Source: JAYWIG01 sp043789035 (GTDB taxonomy: Bacteria > Pseudomonadota > Gammaproteobacteria > Burkholderiales > Burkholderiaceae_E). From it: a DNA stretch of 5,756 nucleotides. The stretch is from the NCBI GenBank assembly GCA_043789035.1, contig JAYWIG010000363.1, forward strand, positions 1-5,756, in the 5' to 3' direction. Below the pieces are notes generated by a model, which saw nothing but the letters and a program-made list of their open reading frames with translations, ran no database searches and was not told the DNA's origin. Below, piece by piece: positions 1 through 4,972 of the stretch. Each line of letters starts with the position of its first letter. Position 1 is the stretch's first letter. Both the position numbers and the translations under genes were made by a program.

Positions 1-1
1 T

Positions 2-928
2 TGGGATGAAGCGGCTCGCTTTTATGCGGATTGGGGGCTTTCGAACGTTGCGATCTCCGAAGACTTGCAGCAGTGGAAGACAATGAATGGCGCTTATGTC
101 AATGTGGTGCGACCAAACGCGCTGCAATACCCAGCGCCAATTGAAGCCGGCCCTACATTGCGTGAAGTAACCTGGGCAGTGCATTCAAGCAAAGACCTGA
201 ACGAGTTGGCTGAAATACTAAAGTCTGCATTAAACTTTAGCGACCAACGCAGCCGTGGTTTCATTTCAGCACAAGACCCTATGGGCTTACAAATTAAGTT
301 TGTTGTAAATTCAAAGATACCGCTGGCCATTGTCGGTAGCGCTAGCAACCCTTGGGGTCGCCCTCTAAGAATCGATATGGCATCGCCTATCTACCCCAAA
401 GCCGAGCCAGTAGAAATCGGCCATGTAGTGCTTTTCACCACTCAACTCGACGTCATGCAGCAGTTCTATGCTTCGTTAGGCTTCATCACGTCAGATAGTT
501 ACCCTGGCAGAGGTGTATTTATGCGCTGCGCACCTGAAGGAGGTCATCATGACTTGTTTTTACTTCAAGTGCCGGGAAAAGCCCAAGGCTTAAACCATAT
601 TGCATTTACCGTACGAGATATTCACGAAGTGTTTGGTGGCGGCATGAACATGGATAGGGCCGGTTGGAAAACACAGCTAGGCCCCGGAAGGCACCCAATC
701 TCATCAGCCTACTTTTGGTACTTCGAAAACCCCTGCGGCGGCTTAATTGAGTACAACGCCGACGAGGACCACTTAACAAAGGATTGGCAAGCACGACAAT
801 TCGAACCAAGCGCCACGATGTTTGCTGAATGGGCGGTGGACGGTGGCTTAGATGGACAAACCCGTCGACAAAAAACTAGCTACACACCGCCTGCAGTAAC
901 TGCCAAATACATTACCGAGAAAAGATGA
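2..928 (+). CDS. Type I extradiol (VOC-fold) ring-cleavage dioxygenase, 5' end outside window
   Basis: Probable iron-dependent extradiol dioxygenase that opens a catechol-type ring. The frame is open from base 2 to the TGA at 926-928 (308 visible codons). The TTG at 65 is only an internal candidate, because the preceding residues (DEAARFYADWGL) are typical of the first VOC module. The true start therefore lies upstream, probably by a dozen or two residues. Counting the codon at base 2 as residue 1, four beta-alpha-beta-beta-beta modules follow: about 1-40, 52-100, 138-188 and 196-252, the classical type I layout. Modules 3 and 4 carry the metal ligands H141 (GHVVLF), H199 (LNHIAF) and E250 (GLIEY). 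H183, H231 and Y240 sit where BphC-type enzymes have their active-site His195, His241 and Tyr250; the H231-Y240-E250 spacing matches exactly. The N-terminal half lacks metal ligands, as usual. Its stop overlaps the next start. The substrate cannot be assigned; a non-catalytic VOC protein is unlikely given these residues. Confidence 0.86.
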   Translation, partial: WDEAARFYADWGLSNVAISEDLQQWKTMNGAYVNVVRPNALQYPAPIEAGPTLREVTWAVHSSKDLNELAEILKSALNFSDQRSRGFISAQDPMGLQIKFVVNSKIPLAIVGSASNPWGRPLRIDMASPIYPKAEPVEIGHVVLFTTQLDVMQQFYASLGFITSDSYPGRGVFMRCAPEGGHHDLFLLQVPGKAQGLNHIAFTVRDIHEVFGGGMNMDRAGWKTQLGPGRHPISSAYFWYFENPCGGLIEYNADEDHLTKDWQARQFEPSATMFAEWAVDGGLDGQTRRQKTSYTPPAVTAKYITEKR

Positions 929-1938
929 GAAATAGTCTTTCTAAAGCGATCTGCGTCGCTGCAATTAGCGTCGTGTCATTTGTTTGGCATCAAACTGCAG
1001 GCGCTCAAACGCCACCAGAATTGAACGCGGTGGAAAAGCAATTAGCTTCTGAGAAGTTTACGATCGTGGCTCCCTTTCCTCCGGGTGGTCCGGTCGATTT
1101 ATTGGCAAGAATGCTCGCCGATGGTTTGGGGAAAAAATACAAGCAAGTAGCAACTGTTGAGAACGTTCCCGGCGCAGCGGGCAATATCGGCATTGAACGG
1201 GTGAAGCGTGCCAAAGCAGGAGGCAATACTTTGTTGCTCATTCCAGCGGGTAACCTAACAATTAATCCCACCTTAATGGCGAATTTTCCGTTCAATATCG
1301 AAAAGGACTTCGTCGCTATTTCAATGCTCGCCAAGGCACCCAACGTCTTGGTGATAAATGCTGGGGTAAAAGCCAAGAACGCCAAAGAATTAGTGGCGCT
1401 TGCAAAAGCCAAGCCCGGTTCACTGGCATTTGCATCACCTGGCATAGGTAGCGGCCTGCACCTAGCTGGAGAACTATTCAAGCAGCAAACCGGTACAGAC
1501 ATCATGCACGTACCGTATAAAGGCACTGCGCCTGCATTAAACGATGTCATCGGCGAGCAAATAGCCATTATGTTTTCTAATTTGCCCGGTGCATTGCCAC
1601 ATATTAAAAGTGGCAAGCTGGTTGCGATTGGCATCACTGACTCTCATCGAACCAGCGTAGCGCCTGACATCCCCACCTTGGCCGAGCAAGGTATAGAGGG
1701 TGTCATCGTCACCTCATGGTATGGCCTACTCGCGCCAGCAGGCACATCGGCGCAAATCGCAGAGCAATTGCACAAAGATAGCAGCGAGATACTTTCACGC
1801 CCCGCCATCCGCGAGCAGCTCAAAGCCCAAGGCATTGTTGAAGTGCTAATGAAACCCATTGATTTCGCAAGCCATATTCGCAAAGAAACCGAAAGCTGGG
1901 CGAAAATTATTAAATCGAAAAACATCAGCGCTGAATAG
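925..1938 (+). CDS. Tripartite tricarboxylate transporter substrate-binding protein (Bug/TctC family)
   Basis: Periplasmic solute receptor of the Bug family, 337 residues, the usual length. Residues 1-27 form a signal peptide: basic start (MRNSLSK), hydrophobic core about 8-21, and an AGA-Q cleavage site after residue 27. Family hallmarks follow: PFPPGGPVD at 50-58, a VENVPGAAGNIG segment near 78-89, HVPYKGTAP at 195-203, and a SWYGLLAPAG-type segment in the C-terminal third. Such proteins bind small carboxylates, including aromatic acids, and deliver them to TctA/TctB-type membrane components. None is present here, so it is either an orphan receptor, as is common in Burkholderiales, or is served by genes elsewhere. 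The ATG overlaps the stop of the extradiol gene (ATGA, 925-928) with a purine-rich GAGAAAAG just upstream, suggesting translational coupling. Placement between two oxygenase genes implies that the ligand is the pathway substrate or a precursor; this is inference. Confidence 0.93.
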   Translation: MRNSLSKAICVAAISVVSFVWHQTAGAQTPPELNAVEKQLASEKFTIVAPFPPGGPVDLLARMLADGLGKKYKQVATVENVPGAAGNIGIERVKRAKAGGNTLLLIPAGNLTINPTLMANFPFNIEKDFVAISMLAKAPNVLVINAGVKAKNAKELVALAKAKPGSLAFASPGIGSGLHLAGELFKQQTGTDIMHVPYKGTAPALNDVIGEQIAIMFSNLPGALPHIKSGKLVAIGITDSHRTSVAPDIPTLAEQGIEGVIVTSWYGLLAPAGTSAQIAEQLHKDSSEILSRPAIREQLKAQGIVEVLMKPIDFASHIRKETESWAKIIKSKNISAE

Positions 1939-1956
1939 CGTCCAATAGGTGCCCCT

Positions 1957-2181
1957 ATGACCGACCGTTACATCAATCCAAACCAGGCAAAACAACGCGC
2001 CGCAACTCCCTTCGAAGACTTATTAGGCGATTCGATTGAAAGAGCTTTTGGCACAGGTGTTACAGAACTCTCTGCACTCGTTGAGTATCTCAATAAGAGT
2101 GGCCCCGCTGGTCCGAACGGGCAAGCGTGGACAAACGCTCTATATGAGCAAGAGATCGCTAAATTGGCGGAGTATCTATGA
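1957..2181 (+). CDS. Small recombinase-like helix-turn-helix protein linked to Rieske oxygenase
   Basis: A 74-residue protein, real by context: it fills the gap between the Bug and Rieske genes, has an AGGTG ribosome binding site at 1947-1951, and ends in an ATGA overlap with the next start (2178-2181). Residues 1-16 are basic and polar; residues 17-33 are predicted helical (FEDLLGDSIERAF). Residues 36-74 contain a pattern seen in the helix-turn-helix of large serine recombinases: a helix (ELSALVEYLN), a turn carrying SGPAGPNGQAW, and a second helix (NALYEQEIAKLAEYL). From memory, small proteins annotated as 'recombinase-like helix-turn-helix domain' occur beside oxygenase genes in Proteobacteria, and this appears to be one. 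There is no serine recombinase catalytic domain, so recombination is not its job. It could be a DNA-binding regulator of the operon or a small partner of the oxygenase; the sequence does not decide between these. Confidence 0.75.
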   Translation: MTDRYINPNQAKQRAATPFEDLLGDSIERAFGTGVTELSALVEYLNKSGPAGPNGQAWTNALYEQEIAKLAEYL

Positions 2182-3245
2182 CAACCATCATGATGACAAG
2201 TGTAGAAACAGCGGAACAAACATTAGATCAAGCAATTGAGCAACGCTTAACGGTTGGCATTCGCGATCTTTGGTATCCCGTCTGCCCCTCTCATTTCGTT
2301 AAAGAGCGCCCGGTATCCTTACGCCGCTTTGGCTATAAGATAGCTTTGTGGCGCGACCGCAACGGCAAAGTGCATGCACTTGAAGATCATTGCCCACATC
2401 GCGGCGCACCACTCTCGATGGGTGTGAATCTTGGTGATCGATTAGCTTGCCCATATCACGGCATTGAAGTGCGCTGCGACGGTGAAGTAACACGCGTTCC
2501 CGCTAGCCCTGGCTGCCCACTGGAAGGCAGCAAAGCGACCAGAAGTTTTCATGCAACTGAAGTCGCTGGCGCTATATTTCTCTTTAACTCAACGAACCCC
2601 AACTTAGCAACACCACCCCCTCTAAATTTACCCACGCAGTTGACCGATCCAGAGTACTCCTCCTTTCTTTGCTATGCCGAATGGAAAGCCGATTATCGCT
2701 ATGCCGCCGACAACGTAATGGACCCTATGCACGGCACATTCCTGCATAAACAATCGCACTCCATGGGCGAAGGTGACATTAGCGCCAAGTTTTCGTTGCG
2801 AAAGACCGATACGGGTTTCATTTTCGAAAAAGCTGGCCAACGCAATGTGAACTTCGATTGGGCTGAGTGGGGCGATACAGATATCCACTGGATGCGCTTA
2901 TCTATTCCTTACCCAAAAACTGGCGGGCCTGGTGGCCCGTTCGACATCATCGCTAGCTATACCCCGATCAACCCACAGCTAGCGGCAACATTTCACTGGC
3001 GTTGCAGAAAAGTCAGCGGGTGGGAGCGCAATACCTGGCGCTTCTTGTACCGCAATCGTTTAGAGGCGCGTCATTGGACAGTGCTCGAACAAGACCGCGC
3101 CATGATGGAAATGATGGAACCTGATGCGAACCAGCGCGAGAACCTTTACGAGCATGATGTTGGTCTTTCGCGTTTACGAAAACATATGCACAACCTCGCA
3201 AAGAAGCAGTTGCAGCAAGAAGCTGCCCGGCAAACCGAAAAGTAA
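2178..3245 (+). CDS. Rieske [2Fe-2S] non-haem iron oxygenase, alpha subunit
   Basis: Terminal oxygenase component of a Rieske aromatic oxygenase, 355 residues, the size of single-subunit-type enzymes such as vanillate O-demethylase and phthalate 4,5-dioxygenase. The N-terminal Rieske domain (about 30-130) has the cluster ligands C72-P-H74, 16 residues, then C91-P-Y-H94. The catalytic domain carries D178-N-V-M-D182-P-M-H185-x4-H190, giving the two iron-binding histidines and the bridging aspartate. D306 in LEQDRAMME is the likely carboxylate ligand. The ATG at 2178 is chosen because it overlaps the preceding stop and has GGCGGAG at 2166-2172; a second in-frame ATG pair lies 12-17 nt downstream. 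It would insert oxygen into, or demethylate, an aromatic or related substrate, using electrons from a reductase not present in this window. No beta subunit follows. Together with the extradiol gene it suggests hydroxylation followed by ring cleavage, though the substrate is unknown. Confidence 0.93.
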   Translation: MTTIMMTSVETAEQTLDQAIEQRLTVGIRDLWYPVCPSHFVKERPVSLRRFGYKIALWRDRNGKVHALEDHCPHRGAPLSMGVNLGDRLACPYHGIEVRCDGEVTRVPASPGCPLEGSKATRSFHATEVAGAIFLFNSTNPNLATPPPLNLPTQLTDPEYSSFLCYAEWKADYRYAADNVMDPMHGTFLHKQSHSMGEGDISAKFSLRKTDTGFIFEKAGQRNVNFDWAEWGDTDIHWMRLSIPYPKTGGPGGPFDIIASYTPINPQLAATFHWRCRKVSGWERNTWRFLYRNRLEARHWTVLEQDRAMMEMMEPDANQRENLYEHDVGLSRLRKHMHNLAKKQLQQEAARQTEK

Positions 3246-3301
3246 GATATGGTGTCGGAGCTCTTCTATCACGAAAATTTCGCTGAAGTGTGGAAGAATT
3301 A

Positions 3302-3333
3302 ACTAGAACGCGAGTAGTGTTATTTTTTTATTT
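3302..3333 (+). terminator. Possible weak terminator after the Rieske operon
   Basis: A run of seven T (3323-3329), followed by ATTT, comes 57 nt or more after the Rieske stop. The only stem before it is weak: ACTA at 3302-3305 can pair with TAGT at 3315-3318 around a 9-nt loop. This is poor for a rho-independent terminator, and the T tract could equally be part of an AT-rich promoter (TG-T-TATTTT at 3318-3326 is an extended -10-like match without a good -35). Confidence 0.25.
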
Positions 3334-3347
3334 GCGGTTCGTGAGCA

Positions 3348-3359
3348 GTTGAATTCAAC
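3348..3359. promoter_or_regulatory. Perfect 12-bp palindrome upstream of the GlsB-type gene
   Basis: GTTGAATTCAAC is identical to its reverse complement and ends one base before the ribosome binding site region (AGAGAGG, 3361-3367) of the membrane protein gene at 3374. A dyad here could be an operator for a dimeric repressor, but it is AT-rich in its centre and a 12-bp palindrome may also be chance. No second copy was noticed elsewhere in the intergenic stretch. Confidence 0.3.
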
Positions 3360-3373
3360 AAGAGAGGTTCACT

Positions 3374-3625
3374 ATGATGCACTGGGTATATACAGTTTTA
3401 ATCGGTTTCGTTGCAGGCTTAATTGCCAAGGCGATCACTCCTGGCACAGGCCCTTCTGGCTTCTTAATGACAGCCATCTTAGGGATTGGCGGTTCAGTCG
3501 CAGCAACCTTTATTGGGCAAGCCCTTGGGCTTTACAAACAGGGCGCCGGCGCGGGCTTTATCGGCTCGATTATCGGTGCTGTTATTTTGCTAGTCGCCTA
3601 CGGTTTTTTCACCAAAAAGAAATAA
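3374..3625 (+). CDS. GlsB/YeaQ/YmgE-family stress-associated membrane protein
   Basis: A small inner-membrane protein of 83 residues, the normal size for this family (older annotation: transglycosylase-associated protein). Three hydrophobic segments are visible, about 5-21, 30-48 and 60-79, with many small residues (GFVAGLIAKAI; ILGIGGSVAATFIG; GAGAGFIGSIIGAVIL) and a basic KKK tail. The family pattern of G-x-x-x-G-like helices, and an LGLY turn at 51-54, are both present. Members are commonly induced by stress or stationary phase, but the molecular function is not established. The start at 3374 is supported by AGAGAGG at 3361-3367; a second in-frame ATG follows immediately at 3377. The gene overlaps the ribosome binding site of the following gene, implying a two-gene unit. 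It is separated from the upstream catabolic operon by 128 nt and is probably transcribed independently. Confidence 0.9.
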   Translation: MMHWVYTVLIGFVAGLIAKAITPGTGPSGFLMTAILGIGGSVAATFIGQALGLYKQGAGAGFIGSIIGAVILLVAYGFFTKKK

Positions 3626-3634
3626 GGAATCATC

Positions 3635-4132
3635 ATGTCATTACTCGATTTACTAGCCCAAGCGGTGAACAGCAATAATCACGAAGAACAATTTAACAAT
3701 ATCTCTCAAAATGCCCCCAGTAACTTGCTGGCACAAGGCTTATCTGCGGCTTTCGGTTCAAGTCAAACGCCGCCTATTGGCAATATGGTCGCGCAGTTGT
3801 TTGGTGGCTCGAACGGCAACCAGCAAGCCGGAATGCTGAACTCATTAATGGGTGCGCTCGGCCCAACCGTATTAGCTGGTTTAGCTGGTGGAGCTTTGAG
3901 CAAAATCATGGCTCCAGGTCAAACGCAAATTACACCTGAACAAGCCGCGAAGTTAACACCGCAACAAGTGCAAGAAGTGGTGAACCAAGCAAACGACTCG
4001 CATCCTGGAATTGCCGATCAACTCGGTAATTTCTATGCCGAGCATCGTGGCTTGGTAAACACTCTAGGCGGCCTAGCAGCCACTATAGCGTTGACCAAAA
4101 TGAAAGACCATATGACTAGCGGTAATCAATAA
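3635..4132 (+). CDS. Conserved-looking protein of unknown function, Gln/Asn/Gly-rich
   Basis: Not recognised with confidence. The protein has 165 residues and no signal peptide. The N-terminal 1-60 is polar and rich in N, S and Q (an MSLLDLLAQA opening helix, then a stretch of Asn, Gln and Ser). Residues 67-92 form a Gly/Ala/Leu-rich hydrophobic segment (GALGPTVLAGLAGGALSKIM). Residues 100-122 form a Gln-rich amphipathic helix beginning ITPEQAAKLTPQQ, and 124-155 contain HPGIADQLGNFYAEHRGLV followed by a second hydrophobic stretch. The opening and the glycine-rich core recall small DUF937/YidB-like proteins, but I cannot confirm this. AAGGA at 3624-3628 lies over the stop codon of the GlsB-type gene and 6 nt before the ATG, so the two are co-expressed. 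The hydrophobic pieces are short for stable membrane helices; a peripheral or self-associating protein is plausible but inferred. Confidence 0.8.
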   Translation: MSLLDLLAQAVNSNNHEEQFNNISQNAPSNLLAQGLSAAFGSSQTPPIGNMVAQLFGGSNGNQQAGMLNSLMGALGPTVLAGLAGGALSKIMAPGQTQITPEQAAKLTPQQVQEVVNQANDSHPGIADQLGNFYAEHRGLVNTLGGLAATIALTKMKDHMTSGNQ

Positions 4133-4148
4133 GGTCACCGCCTTCACC

Positions 4149-4931
4149 CTATTGCATATGCCAGCCATGGCTCACGGTGATTGATTGTCCCGTGAGCGCA
4201 TTGGTTGGAAAGGCGGCGAGAAACACTGCCGTTTGAGCAACGTCTTGAACGGTGGTGAACTCACCATCCACGGTATCTTTAAGCATGATGTTCTTAATCA
4301 CATCAGCTTCAGAAATTCCAAACGATTTCGCTTGTTCTGGAATTTGTTTATCGACTAGCGGAGTGCGAACGAACCCTGGGCAAATTACATTCGATCGAAT
4401 GCCGTCCTTAGCACCCTCTTTCGCAATCACCTTGGCTAACCCAAGCAAGCCATGCTTAGCGGTTACGTAGGGTGCTTTTAACGGCGATGCCAAATGCGAA
4501 TGCACAGAACCCATCAGAATGATGGAACCGCCCTTACCGGCTTTGATCATTTCGCGCATGCATGCCCGGGTCGTAAGAAAGGCGCCATCAACGTGAATAG
4601 CCATGAGGCGCTTCCAGTCTTCGTATTTAAAGTCAACAATCGCGCTAATGATTTGAATACCTGCGTTGCTGATTAAAATATCCACACCACCGAACTTTGC
4701 AACGACTTGGGCAACTCCTGAATCGACCTGTGCTTCATCGGTTACATTTATCGCAACCGCCATCGCAACGCCACCTGATTTATTAATCTCATCAGCAGTA
4801 GCTGTTGCGGCGTCTAGGTTTAAATCAGCGATACAGAGCTTAGCACCCGCTTTGGCATAAGCGACCGCGATCTCCTTGCCAATACCGCTTGCTGCGCCGG
4901 TAACTATCGCAACTTTATCCTTTAACTGCAT
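4149..4931 (-). CDS. bdhA: D-3-hydroxybutyrate dehydrogenase (short-chain dehydrogenase)
   Basis: NAD-dependent cytoplasmic enzyme interconverting D-3-hydroxybutyrate and acetoacetate, used in polyhydroxybutyrate and ketone-body metabolism. It has 260 residues, the family's standard length. The classical SDR features are all present: TGAASGIG at 11-18 (nucleotide binding), D36 after the second strand (NAD preference), NAG at 89-91, and the catalytic S142, Y155 and K159. The residues that mark 3-hydroxybutyrate dehydrogenase rather than a generic SDR are also there: Q93 after NAG, H144, K152 and Q196, corresponding to the substrate-carboxylate contacts known in the Pseudomonas fragi enzyme. 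The C-terminus VSHGWHMQ is typical. The ATG at 4931 is preceded by AAGGA (complement of 4939-4943) at 7-nt spacing. It lies 41 nt downstream of the patatin gene in the same direction and faces the 165-residue gene tail to tail. Confidence 0.95.
   Translation of the reverse strand: MQLKDKVAIVTGAASGIGKEIAVAYAKAGAKLCIADLNLDAATATADEINKSGGVAMAVAINVTDEAQVDSGVAQVVAKFGGVDILISNAGIQIISAIVDFKYEDWKRLMAIHVDGAFLTTRACMREMIKAGKGGSIILMGSVHSHLASPLKAPYVTAKHGLLGLAKVIAKEGAKDGIRSNVICPGFVRTPLVDKQIPEQAKSFGISEADVIKNIMLKDTVDGEFTTVQDVAQTAVFLAAFPTNALTGQSITVSHGWHMQ
4170..4197. repeat. 8-bp perfect inverted repeat in the 3' end of bdhA
   Basis: GCTCACGG at 4170-4177 and CCGTGAGC at 4190-4197 are perfect complements with a 12-nt spacer. 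The element is inside bdhA codons for its last ~15 residues and 38 nt past the convergent stop codon at 4132. It could fold in either transcript and slow readthrough between the convergent units, but there is no T tract on either side, so it is not a standard rho-independent terminator. Confidence 0.35.
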
Positions 4932-4972
4932 ATCAATGTCCTTATTAAATTGAGAATTTCTTACCGCTACCC

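Noticed and set aside
65..67. TTG as the start codon of the extradiol gene
   Set aside because: The frame is open to the window edge and the upstream residues match the first VOC module, so the gene begins outside the window.
1005..1637. Long antisense open frame of 210 codons opposite the Bug receptor gene
   Set aside because: It is fully contained in a strongly supported gene on the other strand, has no recognisable domain or ribosome binding site context, and is best explained as a codon-composition shadow.
2036..2239. 67-codon frame spanning the HTH-like gene and the Rieske start
   Set aside because: It is out of frame with two genes joined by a clean ATGA overlap and has no ribosome binding site of its own.
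2924..2939. GC-rich hairpin CGGGCC-TGGT-GGCCCG inside the Rieske gene
   Set aside because: It is explained by the repeated Gly/Pro codons of a GGPGGP loop in the protein; there is no T tract, and it sits mid-gene.
3272..3282. CGAAAATTTCG near-palindrome after the Rieske gene
   Set aside because: The arms are five bases with a one-base centre, so it cannot form a hairpin, and an AT-rich match of this size is expected by chance.
3349..3678. 109-codon + strand frame overlapping the GlsB-type gene
   Set aside because: It covers the same bases as the well-recognised membrane protein in another frame and runs into the next gene; its composition (Arg, Trp, Cys, His-rich) is not protein-like.
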